A stretch of DNA of 64,000 bases, taken from NCBI GenBank assembly GCA_036677425.1, contig JARFVT010000013.1, positions 1,178,001 through 1,242,000 on the forward strand. The letters run 5' to 3'. Under the pieces are notes generated by a model, which saw only the letters and a program-made list of their open reading frames with translations, did not search any database and was not told the DNA's origin. Origin of the DNA: JARFVT01 sp036677425 (GTDB lineage: Bacteria; Pseudomonadota; Alphaproteobacteria; UBA8366; Aestuariispiraceae). The position numbers and the translations under genes were made by a program. Below are positions 36,036 through 45,277 of the stretch, piece by piece (within the stretch, counting starts at the first letter, position 1; each line of letters starts with the position of its first letter).

Positions 36036-37550
36036 ATGCAAACATATCCAAATTATAATGATTTCTCATTGGCTTATAATGCCGGTAAAACTCAGGTAGT
36101 ATGGACAAAATTAATTGCTGATCTTGAAACGCCAGTATCGGCATTTTTAAAATTGGCAGAAAGCCATGAAAATAACTTTCTATTAGAATCAGTCGAAGGC
36201 GGGGCAATTCGTGGACGTTATTCATTCATTGGTATAAAGCCCGATTTGATTTGGAAATGTTATGGTAATAATGCGGAAATAAACCGTAATGCCTTATCAA
36301 ATATCAATGATTTTAAAAAATGCCCCGAAGATACATTAAAATCATTAGATTTATTAAAAAAACAATGTGAATTTGATATGCCCGAAAACCTACCACCAAT
36401 GGCTGCGGGGCTTGTTGGTTATATGAATTATGACACAGTGCGGTTGGTTGAAAAATTACCTAATCAAAATAAAGATGTAATGAATGTTCCCGATGGAATT
36501 TTTATACGTCCAACAATAATGGCCGTATTTGATAGCATCGAAGACACGGTAACATTGGTAACCCCAGCGCATGTGAAAGATGGGTTATCTGCACAAGCAG
36601 CATATGAAATGGCCCATGATCGTCTTGACCATACCCGCAATGATTTTGCCAAACCATTGCCAAATCATATGGATATTTTCAAAGATAGCCAGAAAAATTT
36701 ACCCGAACCAGTTTCCAATATGTCGCCTGATGATTATATTAATATGGTTAAACATGCCAAGGAATATATTTTGGCAGGTGATATTTTTCAGGTAGTGCTT
36801 AGCCAAAGATTTGAATTACCGTTTAATCTATCACCATTTGCACTTTATCGTGCCTTGCGCCGCACCAACCCATCGCCATTTTTGTTTTATCTTAATTTTA
36901 AAGATTTTTCCATTGTCGGTTCAAGCCCTGAAATACTTGTAAGGCTACGCGATGACAAGGTAACAATAAGGCCAATTGCAGGTACAAGATTAAGGGGCGA
37001 AAATAAACAACAAGATGCCGATAATGCGGCTGATTTACTAGCTGACCCAAAGGAATGCGCCGAACATTTAATGTTATTGGATTTAGGCCGCAATGATGTG
37101 GGGCGGGTTGCAAAAATTGGCAGCGTCAAAGTAACTGAACAATTTAATATCGAATATTACAGTCATGTAATGCATATTGTATCAAATGTTGAAGGTGAAA
37201 TATCCCCTGATTATGACGCATTACAAGCATTGATGGCAGGATTCCCAGCAGGCACAGTATCAGGTGCGCCAAAGGTTCGCGCCATGGAAATCATTGACGA
37301 ACTTGAAAGTGAAAAACGCGGCATTTATGCTGGTTGTATCGGTTATTTTGGTGCTAATGGCGATATGGATACCTGTATTACTTTACGCACTGCCGTGGTC
37401 AAAGATAATAAAATTTACGTGCAAGCGGGTGCAGGCATAGTCGCAGATAGCGATCCATTATCAGAACATCAAGAATGTTGTAATAAAGCACGCGCAATAG
37501 TTAGAGCCGCAGAAGAGGCCGTGCATTTTGCAAGAAATAGTGAAAATTAA
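36036..37550 (+). CDS. trpE: Anthranilate synthase component I
   Basis: First committed step of tryptophan biosynthesis, chorismate to anthranilate. The 504 residues include the Trp-feedback motif LLES in 'NNFLLESVEGG' near residues 47-57, 'GDIFQVVLSQRFELP', 'PIAGTRLRG', 'LGRNDVGRVA', 'GFPAGTVSGAPKVRAMEI' and the ending 'CCNKARAIVRA'. It is complete and should be feedback-inhibited. Its partner trpG lies 1.4 kb further on, separated by an oppositely oriented deacetylase gene, an unusual break in a usually compact operon. Confidence 0.97.
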   Translation: MQTYPNYNDFSLAYNAGKTQVVWTKLIADLETPVSAFLKLAESHENNFLLESVEGGAIRGRYSFIGIKPDLIWKCYGNNAEINRNALSNINDFKKCPEDTLKSLDLLKKQCEFDMPENLPPMAAGLVGYMNYDTVRLVEKLPNQNKDVMNVPDGIFIRPTIMAVFDSIEDTVTLVTPAHVKDGLSAQAAYEMAHDRLDHTRNDFAKPLPNHMDIFKDSQKNLPEPVSNMSPDDYINMVKHAKEYILAGDIFQVVLSQRFELPFNLSPFALYRALRRTNPSPFLFYLNFKDFSIVGSSPEILVRLRDDKVTIRPIAGTRLRGENKQQDADNAADLLADPKECAEHLMLLDLGRNDVGRVAKIGSVKVTEQFNIEYYSHVMHIVSNVEGEISPDYDALQALMAGFPAGTVSGAPKVRAMEIIDELESEKRGIYAGCIGYFGANGDMDTCITLRTAVVKDNKIYVQAGAGIVADSDPLSEHQECCNKARAIVRAAEEAVHFARNSEN

Positions 37551-37599
37551 TATTATAAAATAATAATTAAATCATTATAATTCAATCATTCTAATTCAA

Positions 37600-38805
37600 T
37601 CATTGTATTACAGTAGAAACATTGAATTTAGTTTGATTTAATCTATGCTTAACTATGGCTGACACAGGAACAAGCGTAAAGCCACGTTCCTCTATATCTA
37701 TTAACCATTTTTGTAAGGCATTAACAGTTTTATCATGCGGATGACCAATGGCAACAGCATAACCTTGTTTTTTTGCTAATCTTTCCACTTTTTTTAATTG
37801 TTGGGCAATTTTTATATCGTCAATTTCATGATCAATAAATATATCCCTTCTGGCGTATGGAACAGCCATATTTGCGGCTATTTTAAAACCTACTGTATCT
37901 TTATTGGTGATTGAATCCATGAATAATAAGCCACGTTCTTTTAATTCCCTTATCACAAGTCGCATGCCTTTATCCCAGATGGTGAAACGGCTACCCATAT
38001 GATTATTAACCCCAACATAGCCATTAAACTGTGATAAATTCCACTGGATACGTTTTAATAACTCCCCTTCTTCCAATGTTGCTAATAATGCATTGGGGCC
38101 AGGATCTATTTTATCATTAATCGGCTGCATTGGCATATGCAACATTATTTCATGACCATTTAACCGTGCTTTATCAGCAAGTTTTTGCAAATTATAGCCA
38201 TATGGAATGAATGATATTGTCAATATTCCTTTTAAAGCAATCGCCGCCTTACTGCGCCTTTGATTAATCCCCACATCATCAATAACAATAGCAATCATCG
38301 GTTTATTTTTCGATAAATCCACATTAACCGCCATGCGTTGCCATAATGGTGTCATTGGTGATATATTTTTATCCTCAGAGATATTAATAGTAGATAAATC
38401 AACCGGTGCAGCTTTTTCTATAGCTAAATTAATAACTTCATTGGATGGTTTTTCTTCATAAATAAATTTTTGTTTTTCGCTATGTTCTTGCTGGCTTTTT
38501 ATTTTATCTAAGGCTCGTTGTGATTTTGCTATTCTAACGGGTAGTATATAATCTTCGTTAAAATCTTTGTCTTTATCATTGATTTGACCTTCAATATTAT
38601 CATTAATAATATCATTAATATTATCATTAATATTATCATTAATAATATCATTAGCAGATATATTTTCTGTTTCCTTATCCATTGCTGATAATGAATTTGA
38701 TAATTTTTCCCTAGAACCAATCCATATGCCAATAGAAATACCAATAACCAAACTAATAATGATTGGTATTGCATATAAAGATATTAATTTTATTAATAAT
38801 TTCAT
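37600..38805 (-). CDS. Divergent polysaccharide deacetylase family protein
   Basis: 401-residue inner-membrane-anchored or exported protein with an N-terminal membrane helix (about 8-30), a low-complexity Asn/Asp/Ile linker (55-75) and a divergent polysaccharide deacetylase (YibQ-like) domain from about 165 ('IAIVIDDVGINQRRSKAAI', 'GHEIMLHMPMQP', 'AIGHPHDKTVNALQKWL'). The usual zinc triad is altered in this family. It is inserted between trpE and trpG on the opposite strand. Its function is unknown; in E. coli the related YibQ lies beside envC, suggesting a cell-wall role. Confidence 0.88.
   Translation of the reverse strand: MKLLIKLISLYAIPIIISLVIGISIGIWIGSREKLSNSLSAMDKETENISANDIINDNINDNINDIINDNIEGQINDKDKDFNEDYILPVRIAKSQRALDKIKSQQEHSEKQKFIYEEKPSNEVINLAIEKAAPVDLSTINISEDKNISPMTPLWQRMAVNVDLSKNKPMIAIVIDDVGINQRRSKAAIALKGILTISFIPYGYNLQKLADKARLNGHEIMLHMPMQPINDKIDPGPNALLATLEEGELLKRIQWNLSQFNGYVGVNNHMGSRFTIWDKGMRLVIRELKERGLLFMDSITNKDTVGFKIAANMAVPYARRDIFIDHEIDDIKIAQQLKKVERLAKKQGYAVAIGHPHDKTVNALQKWLIDIEERGFTLVPVSAIVKHRLNQTKFNVSTVIQ
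38593..38654. repeat. 12-bp repeats encoding an Asn/Asp/Ile tract
   Basis: The motif ATTAATATTATC and its variant ATTAATAATATC alternate in a tandem tract of about five units. It encodes the Asn-Asp-Asn-Ile and Asn-Asp-Ile-Ile linker of the deacetylase-like protein and is likely variable in length in multiples of four residues. Confidence 0.7.
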
Positions 38806-38918
38806 TGAAATTTATAAATCCCTACTTGTAACAACTTAACCTTAATGCCTAATATAGTGTGATTCCAGTTTTTGAAACATATTAACATCAAATTATTTAT
38901 TTACTTAATCTTAATATT

Positions 38919-38932
38919 TGCAGATATCTGCA
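38919..38932. promoter_or_regulatory. Perfect 14-bp palindrome upstream of trpG
   Basis: TGCAGATATCTGCA is self-complementary and ends 27 bp before the trpG start, in the gap after the divergent deacetylase gene. The position suits an operator or a small hairpin near a promoter of the trpGDC-moaC-moeA genes. No regulator is identified. Confidence 0.35.
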
Positions 38933-38959
38933 TCAAGCCTAGAGGAACAGGCCATAATC

Positions 38960-39523
38960 ATGTTTTTGCTAATAGATAATTATGACAGTTTCACCTATAA
39001 TATTGTTCATTATATGGGTGAATTAGGCGCAAAAACCCAAGTATATCGCAATGATGAAATAAGTGTTGAAGATACTATTGCAAAATCACCAAAGGGCATC
39101 ATTATATCACCGGGGCCTTGCGACCCTGATCATGCTGGTATATGCCTTGATTTAATCAAACAAATTGACGGTTCAATTCCTATTTTAGGTGTTTGTTTAG
39201 GCTTTCAAGCTATTGGACAAAATTATGGCGCAAATATTATAAGAACCAAGCCAATGCATGGTAAAACATCAATATTAAAGCATAATAACAGTAAAATTTT
39301 CAATGGCTTACCGCAAAAATTTAAAGTAGTAAGATACCATAGCTTGGCGGTTGATGCCGATAATATCCCCGAATGTTTAGAAATAACCGCACATGCCGAA
39401 GATGGGGTTATAATGGCATTATCACATAAAGAAAAACCAGTCCACGGCGTGCAATTTCATCCAGAAAGCATCGCATCGGAATATGGTCATAAATTGATTA
39501 AAAACTTTTTAGAAATATGCTGA
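38960..39523 (+). CDS. trpG: Anthranilate synthase component II (glutamine amidotransferase)
   Basis: Supplies ammonia from glutamine to TrpE. From the ATG at 38960, preceded by AGG, it is 187 residues long, matching the family; a longer TTG start is unlikely. It has 'LLIDNYDSFTYNIVHY', the oxyanion 'SPGPCDPDHAGI', the nucleophile Cys in 'GVCLGFQAIGQ' and the His-Glu pair in 'GVQFHPESIAS'. It opens the trpGDC part of the pathway. It may also serve folate synthesis if PabB shares it. Confidence 0.96.
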   Translation: MFLLIDNYDSFTYNIVHYMGELGAKTQVYRNDEISVEDTIAKSPKGIIISPGPCDPDHAGICLDLIKQIDGSIPILGVCLGFQAIGQNYGANIIRTKPMHGKTSILKHNNSKIFNGLPQKFKVVRYHSLAVDADNIPECLEITAHAEDGVIMALSHKEKPVHGVQFHPESIASEYGHKLIKNFLEIC

Positions 39524-39553
39524 TTTTACTATATTAATTTTAAGGGTCGATTA

Positions 39554-40591
39554 ATGACTATAGATTTTAAATCACTACTGGCAATCGTTTCTGATGGTAA
39601 AAGCTTGGATGAAAAACAGGCAGAAACAGCCTTTAATATCATGATGGCTGGTGATGCCACGCCTACGCAAATTGGCGGTTTTTTAATGGCATTGCGGGTG
39701 CGCGGTGAAAGCGTTTCTGAAATAACTGGTGCTTGTAAGGTCATGCGCGAACGGGCATTGCATATTAAAGTTCCAGAAAATGCCATTGATATCGTTGGCA
39801 CGGGTGGCAGTGGCTTACATACCTATAATATCTCCACTGCGGCATCGATTGTGCTGGCTGGTTGTGGGCAACCAGTTGCAAAACATGGTAATCGGGCATT
39901 ATCATCTAAATCTGGTACTGCCGATGCTTTCATGGCATTGGGTATCGATTTAGATTGCGATTTTAAATATTTGGAGCAAGCCGCATTTGAGGCAAATTTA
40001 GTATTTTTAATGGCAACAAGACATCATAGCGCCATGCGTAATGTGGGGCCAAGCCGCATAGAATTGGGTGTTAGGACAATTTTTAATATCTTGGGGCCAT
40101 TATCAAACCCTGCATTTGTTAAGCGAATAATATGCGGCGCATTTTCCAAAGACTGGATAGTGCCGATGGCAAAAACCCTCGGTAATGTTGGATGTGATGT
40201 GGCATGGGTCGCCCATGGCAGCGATGGCATGGATGAAATAACCACCACAGGGGTTACATATATCGCCGAATTGCGCGATGGTAAAATTCGTGAATTTGAA
40301 ATCACGCCACAAGATGCAGGCTTGCCAATTGCCAATATTGATGATTTGCGCGGCGGCACGCCAATTGAAAATGCGGCAAAAATAACCAGCCTGCTTGATG
40401 GTGAAACTGGCGCTTTTCGTGATATAGTCTTAATCAATGCCGCCGCAGGATTGGTCGTCGCCGATAAGGTCGATAATCTTAAAGCAGGAGTAGATATGGC
40501 GGCAAAAGCAATCGATAATGGTGATGCCAAAGGCGCACTTGCCAAATTAATTTCCATAACTGGATTAAAAAAATCAGGATTGAAAAAATAA
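39554..40591 (+). CDS. trpD: Anthranilate phosphoribosyltransferase
   Basis: Transfers phosphoribosyl from PRPP to anthranilate. The 345 residues have the Gly-rich phosphate site 'VGTGGSGLHTYNIST', 'KHGNRALSSKSGTAD', 'LGPLSNPA' and 'HGSDGMDEITTTG'. It starts after an AAGG site, 30 bp from trpG, and its stop overlaps the trpC start (TAATG), indicating one transcript. The 3' end is normal. Confidence 0.97.
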   Translation: MTIDFKSLLAIVSDGKSLDEKQAETAFNIMMAGDATPTQIGGFLMALRVRGESVSEITGACKVMRERALHIKVPENAIDIVGTGGSGLHTYNISTAASIVLAGCGQPVAKHGNRALSSKSGTADAFMALGIDLDCDFKYLEQAAFEANLVFLMATRHHSAMRNVGPSRIELGVRTIFNILGPLSNPAFVKRIICGAFSKDWIVPMAKTLGNVGCDVAWVAHGSDGMDEITTTGVTYIAELRDGKIREFEITPQDAGLPIANIDDLRGGTPIENAAKITSLLDGETGAFRDIVLINAAAGLVVADKVDNLKAGVDMAAKAIDNGDAKGALAKLISITGLKKSGLKK

Positions 40592-41391
40592 TGAGCGATA
40601 TTCTCGCCAAAATATGCAATGATAAGCTTAACCATATCAAAATATGTAAATCAGCAATCAGCATTGATGAAATGAAAGATAAGGCCGCCAATGCCCCTAA
40701 AGCCCGTGGTTTTATTAATGCCTTAAGGGATAAAATAAATAAGGGTCAATATGGTTTGATTGCGGAAATTAAAAAAGCTTCCCCATCAAAAGGGTTAATA
40801 AGAAAAAATTTCGCCCCCGCATCTTTGGCGAGAGATTACCAAGCTGGCGGGGCAGCATGTTTATCTGTTTTAACCGATAAACCATATTTTCAAGGTAATA
40901 ATGATTATTTAACTGCGGCGCGTATGGCGGTTGATTTGCCAGTTTTACGTAAAGATTTTATGTTGGATATTTATCAAATATATGAGGCAAAAGCCATTGG
41001 TGCTGATTGCATTTTATTGATTATGGCGGCACTTGGTGATATTCAGGCAACGGAGCTTGAAGATATAGCCCTTAAACTTGGCATGGATATATTAATTGAA
41101 ACCCATAATATGGGCGAAATGGAGCGCGCTCTTATGCTTAAATCACCATTGATTGGCATTAATAATAGCAATTTAAAAACATTAAAAATTGATTTAACAG
41201 TAACCGAAGAATTGGCAAATATGGTCGATGATAATCATATTTTAATATCAGAAAGCGGCATTTATAGCCCGTCTGATTTAAGGCGAATGAATGCTGCGGG
41301 GGCAAATTGATTTTTGGTTTGCGTTTCTTTAATGCGTCAAGATGATGTTTAGGCGGCAACTATTGCGCTAATTGATAAAAATCTTGCATGA
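40591..41391 (+). pseudogene. trpC: Indole-3-glycerol phosphate synthase, interrupted by two in-frame stops near the 3' end
   Basis: TIM-barrel enzyme forming indole-3-glycerol phosphate. The first 239 codons are well conserved ('EIKKASPSKG', 'PVLRKDFMLDIYQIYEA', 'GINNSNLKTLKIDL', 'ILISESGI'). They end with TGA at 41308-41310 after 'AAGAN', where relatives have a small residue. The same frame then reads 'FLVCVSLMRQDDV', TAG at 41350-41352, 'AATIALIDKNLA' and TGA at 41389-41391, 266 codons in all, the normal length. The family phosphate motif VGES is changed to VCVS, so even a readthrough product would be impaired. trpE, trpG and trpD are intact, which makes this gap in the pathway noteworthy. 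Confidence 0.88.
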
Positions 41392-41435
41392 TAAAACAGT
41401 TTATAAAATTTTAAATATAAAGTTTGAGAATGATA

Positions 41436-41912
41436 ATGAATTATCTAAGCCATTTTGATGATGCTGGTAACGCTATTATGGTCGATGTTTCCGACAAGTT
41501 AGAAACCCAAAGAACCGCTACTGCCAAGGGCTGTATTAAAATGGCTAAACAAACATTGGACTTAATTATTAATAATCAAATAAAAAAAGGTGATGTGTTA
41601 ACTATTGCACAAATTGCGGGAATTATGGGCGGAAAACGCACCCCTGATATTATCCCATTATGTCATCCATTATCCTTAACATCACTTAAGGTTAATCTTG
41701 CAATCAATATGGACAATCTTTCTGTTGATATAGAGGCAACGGCCAAATTAAAAGGTCGCACAGGCGTTGAGATGGAGGCATTAAGCGCGGTTTCAATTGC
41801 CGCATTATGCGTATATGATATGGTAAAGGCGGTTGATAAAAGCATGTATATTACCGATATTAGATTAACATATAAAGCTGGTGGTAAATCTGGCATATTT
41901 AGGGCTGATTAA
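41436..41912 (+). CDS. moaC: Cyclic pyranopterin monophosphate synthase
   Basis: Second enzyme of molybdopterin biosynthesis, turning the MoaA product into cyclic pyranopterin. The 158 residues have 'MVDVSDKLETQRTA', the substrate-binding 'IPLCHPLSLTSLKV' and 'GRTGVEMEALSAVSIAALCVYDM' of the family, with the catalytic Lys in 'MVKAVDKSM'. The ATG at 41436 is chosen over the one at 41430 because of the GAGA site spacing. The stop overlaps the moeA start. It is the usual neighbour of trpC in alphaproteobacteria. Confidence 0.97.
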   Translation: MNYLSHFDDAGNAIMVDVSDKLETQRTATAKGCIKMAKQTLDLIINNQIKKGDVLTIAQIAGIMGGKRTPDIIPLCHPLSLTSLKVNLAINMDNLSVDIEATAKLKGRTGVEMEALSAVSIAALCVYDMVKAVDKSMYITDIRLTYKAGGKSGIFRAD

Positions 41913-43138
41913 TGATTTCTGTCGAACAAGCATTAGAAAATATCCTAAACACCATTAAACCGCTTGCCCCCGAACAAATAAATATTTCCGATGCCCTTGG
42001 GCGGGTTTTAGCGCAAGATGTCATATCAAATTTAACCCAACCCCCAAGTAATATATCGGCGATGGATGGCTATGCAATATGTTGCAATGAAAGCATTGAA
42101 GCGGAAAATAAAATAATAAAGCTTAAAATGGTCGGAGAAGCAGCGGCAGGCAATGGATATTTTGACAAATTAAATTCTGGTGAAGCCGTAAGAATTTTCA
42201 CTGGCGCGCCGATTCCAGATGGTGCAGATAGCGTCATAATGCAAGAAAATACTGACCGTATTTGTCAAGAAACAGTAATTATAAAAGAAACTATTAAACA
42301 TGGTAATTTCATCCGCAAAAAAGGCTTGGATTTTACCGAGGGCAAGATATTAATAACAAAGGGTAAGATATTAACCGCGCGTGATATTGCCCTGATAGCA
42401 GCAATGAATGTTGTTTGGTTAATGGTCTATCGCAGGCCAAAAATTGCCATTCTTGCAACGGGTGATGAAATTGTCATGCCGGGGGAAAAAATTTCCACTG
42501 GACAAATTACCAGCTCCAATAGCATGGGGCTTTATGCTGCTATAAAAACATTAGGTGCCGAACCAATTTTATTGGGAATTGCCCCTGATGATGCTGAATC
42601 TTTAAAACAAATGGCGGCGGGTGCGGCGGGTGCTGATTTATTGGTAACGACAGGCGGTGCATCGGTTGGCGACCATGATTTAATTCAAAAAATTCTGGGT
42701 GATATTGGTCTAAAAGTTAATTTTTGGCGTATAGCCATGCGACCAGGTAAGCCACTTATTTTTGGTTCGATTAATGGCACGCCGATGCTTGGATTGCCAG
42801 GAAATCCCGTATCAACAATGGTTTGTTCGCTTATTTTTATGCTGCCTATTATCAATAAAATGCTGGGCATAGACAATAATATTTCTAACCATACGATGGC
42901 AAAACTGACAACCAGATTAAAGGCAAATGATAAACGTCAAGATTATTTACGTGCAGAAATAACTTATGATGAAAATGGAAATATGCAAGCCACGCCATTC
43001 ACAAAACAAGATAGTGCGATGTTATCATTATTATCAAAATCAGACGCTTTAATCATACGTCCGCCTTTGGCAAAAGCGGTGGATGCTGGTGATATGGTAA
43101 CGATTATTTTATTCCCAAAAGGCAATAATAGTTTTTAA
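41912..43138 (+). CDS. moeA: Molybdopterin molybdenumtransferase
   Basis: Inserts molybdenum into molybdopterin to give the active cofactor. The 408 residues carry 'QPPSNISAMDGYAI', 'GEAVRIFTGAPIPDGAD', 'ATGDEIVMPGEKISTGQITS' and the MPT-binding domain 'LLVTTGGASVGDHDLIQ', then 'MLGLPGNPVSTMV'. It overlaps moaC by one base. A molybdopterin enzyme is encoded at 57.5 kb, so the cofactor has at least one local user. Confidence 0.96.
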   Translation: MISVEQALENILNTIKPLAPEQINISDALGRVLAQDVISNLTQPPSNISAMDGYAICCNESIEAENKIIKLKMVGEAAAGNGYFDKLNSGEAVRIFTGAPIPDGADSVIMQENTDRICQETVIIKETIKHGNFIRKKGLDFTEGKILITKGKILTARDIALIAAMNVVWLMVYRRPKIAILATGDEIVMPGEKISTGQITSSNSMGLYAAIKTLGAEPILLGIAPDDAESLKQMAAGAAGADLLVTTGGASVGDHDLIQKILGDIGLKVNFWRIAMRPGKPLIFGSINGTPMLGLPGNPVSTMVCSLIFMLPIINKMLGIDNNISNHTMAKLTTRLKANDKRQDYLRAEITYDENGNMQATPFTKQDSAMLSLLSKSDALIIRPPLAKAVDAGDMVTIILFPKGNNSF

Positions 43139-43166
43139 AAATAAAATATCGATTTAAAAATAATAT

Positions 43167-43195
43167 TTGACTTTTTATTCGAACACAAATAGAAC
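43167..43195 (+). promoter_or_regulatory. lexA promoter with LexA-binding box (SOS)
   Basis: A -35-like TTGACT (43167-43172) is followed 17 bp later by TAGAAC (43190-43195). The box GAAC-N7-GAAC occupies 43181-43195, overlapping the -10 region. This is the alphaproteobacterial LexA motif (GTTC-N7-GTTC in the other orientation), so the gene is autoregulated as in typical SOS circuits. Confidence 0.8.
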
Positions 43196-43274
43196 AAACA
43201 TAGGTTGTATTTTTGTTCACATATGATAATAGTTTATTTCATATGTTGGATATTTTATAAATAAGGGAAAATTG

Positions 43275-44018
43275 ATGCTAACACGCAAACAATATCAACT
43301 TTTAATATTCATTCATAATAAGTTACAAGATACTGGTGTGTCGCCTTCTTTTGATGAAATGAAAAATGCCCTTGATTTAAAATCAAAATCAGGTATCCAT
43401 CGGTTAATTACTGCACTTGAAGAACGTGGCTTTATTCGTAGATTACCTCATAGAGCCAGAGCATTAGAAGTTGTTCGATTGCCTGAAAATACTGCTATTG
43501 GTGATTTGCCTATCCGCAACCGCAAAATAGACGCAATCCGCAATTCATTACGCGATAATCCAGATCATATACAGGGTCAGGAATTTGGCGCACAAGAATT
43601 TGGAAATAAACGTATAGCTATGCGCGGTTCAAATAATTCTGTGCAATTACAATTATACGGACGTATTGCTGCGGGTACACCGATTGAGGCATTGCGCGAT
43701 CATTCAACATTTATCGAAGTCCCCGTTAATATGCTTGGCAAAGGCGATCATTACGCATTAGAAGTTGACGGCGATTCAATGATTGATGCGGGAATTATGA
43801 ATGGCGATACGGTTATAATTGAACGATCAATCACTGCTAATACTGGTGATATTGTGGTTGCCTTAATCGAAGGATATGAGGCAACTTTAAAATCCTTCCG
43901 TAAAAAAGGTAATAATATTGCACTTGAACCAGCTAATAAAAGCTATAAAACACATATTTATAACCCCGATCAAATTAATATCCAAGGGCGGCTGGTTGGC
44001 CTATTGCGTAAATATTAA
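43275..44018 (+). CDS. lexA: LexA repressor (SOS regulator)
   Basis: Self-cleaving repressor of DNA-damage genes. From the ATG at 43275 (AAGGGAAA site) it is 247 residues long. Residues 1-65 form the winged helix-turn-helix, and the cleavage site is Ala133-Gly134 in 'RIAAGTPIEAL'. The serine-lysine dyad is Ser168 ('DGDSMIDAG') and Lys206 ('YEATLKSF'). The promoter contains its own box. It ends four bases into the convergent CoA-transferase gene. Confidence 0.96.
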   Translation: MLTRKQYQLLIFIHNKLQDTGVSPSFDEMKNALDLKSKSGIHRLITALEERGFIRRLPHRARALEVVRLPENTAIGDLPIRNRKIDAIRNSLRDNPDHIQGQEFGAQEFGNKRIAMRGSNNSVQLQLYGRIAAGTPIEALRDHSTFIEVPVNMLGKGDHYALEVDGDSMIDAGIMNGDTVIIERSITANTGDIVVALIEGYEATLKSFRKKGNNIALEPANKSYKTHIYNPDQINIQGRLVGLLRKY

Positions 44019-45232
44019 ATAATATTATTTTTTGTTAAATTATTAATTTCTGCATCATTTAAATTTAATATATCTTTTAATATATGATTATTATGTTGGC
44101 CTAATGTTGGTGGTGCGGTTTTATATTCAATTGGATTATTTGAAAAATTAACTGGCGATGCAACGGATGGAACTGTGCCAAGGGTTGGATGTGGTAATTC
44201 TAATTGCATTTTTCGTGATTTTACCTGATCATTTTCAAATGCTTGTTTTATATCGTTAATCGGGCCGCAAGGAACTGCTGATTTTTCAAATAAATCAATC
44301 CATTGATCTTTATTTTTTTTCGACATTTTTGCTGCCAATAATGGTGTTAATATTTCACGATTTTTTACTCTGTCGGCATTGGTTATAAAACGTGTATCAT
44401 TTGATAATTCGGCGCAACCAATGATTTTACAAAATTTTATAAATTGACCATCATTACCAACGGCGACGATTAAATGACCATCGCCGACATTAAATACCTG
44501 ATATGGCACAATATTTGGGTGGGCATTACCCAAGCGTTTTGGTGCTTTTCCAGATACCAAGGCATTCATCGCCTGATTTGCCAAAATTGCCAATTGACTG
44601 TCTAATAATGAAATATCAATATATTGACCAAAGCCTGTTTTCTCGCAATTGAAAAGTGCGGCAATGATTGCATTAGAACAATATAACCCAGTGAATAAAT
44701 CGGCAACCGCAACACCTGTTTTCTGTGGTTCGCTATCATTAACACCATCTTCCATATTGCCAGTAACGCTCATCAATCCACCCATGCCCTGTATCATAAA
44801 ATCATATCCAGCCCGCGCCTTTAAGGGGCCAGTTTGACCAAAACCTGTTATAGAACAATAGATTATTTTAGGGTTTATTGCGCTTATTTTATTATAATCA
44901 AGACCATATTTTTGTAACCCGCCATATTTAAAATTTTCAACAAATATATCGCAAGATTCAACCAATTTATAGATAATATCGCGGCCTTCTTGTTTGGTAA
45001 AATCAAGGGTAAGGGATTTTTTACCACGGTTAGCCGATAAAAAATATGCAGATTCTTTACCATCATTATTTTCAATGAATGGCGGGCCCCAACTTCTGGT
45101 ATCATCACCTTGGTTGGGTTTTTCAATTTTAATCACTTCCGCACCAAAATCTGCTAAAAGCTGTGTTGACCATGGACCTGCCAAAATTCTTGATAAATCA
45201 AGAACCCTAACCCCATCTAATACCCCTGCCAT
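44015..45232 (-). CDS. Family III CoA-transferase, possibly acting on glutarate
   Basis: 405-residue class III (CaiB/BaiF-type) CoA-transferase. It has the family start 'LSRILAGPWSTQLLADFGA', the 'IYCSITGFGQTGPL' segment and the catalytic aspartate Asp178 in 'GVAVADLFTGLY'. It is encoded 45 bp downstream of gcdH on the same strand, so a role as succinyl-CoA:glutarate CoA-transferase, forming the substrate of glutaryl-CoA dehydrogenase, is inferred; the substrate is not fixed by sequence. The gene ends four bases inside lexA, tail to tail. Confidence 0.85.
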   Translation of the reverse strand: MAGVLDGVRVLDLSRILAGPWSTQLLADFGAEVIKIEKPNQGDDTRSWGPPFIENNDGKESAYFLSANRGKKSLTLDFTKQEGRDIIYKLVESCDIFVENFKYGGLQKYGLDYNKISAINPKIIYCSITGFGQTGPLKARAGYDFMIQGMGGLMSVTGNMEDGVNDSEPQKTGVAVADLFTGLYCSNAIIAALFNCEKTGFGQYIDISLLDSQLAILANQAMNALVSGKAPKRLGNAHPNIVPYQVFNVGDGHLIVAVGNDGQFIKFCKIIGCAELSNDTRFITNADRVKNREILTPLLAAKMSKKNKDQWIDLFEKSAVPCGPINDIKQAFENDQVKSRKMQLELPHPTLGTVPSVASPVNFSNNPIEYKTAPPTLGQHNNHILKDILNLNDAEINNLTKNNII

Positions 45233-45277
45233 AATTTATTTCCTATATTTATAATTAAAAAATATAAATTCAAACTA

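Noticed and set aside
20230..41391. Altered genetic code with TAA/TAG read as Gln or Glu
   Set aside because: Most genes in the window end with TAA, TAG or TGA at the normal homologous ends, which excludes general reassignment; local suppression stays open.
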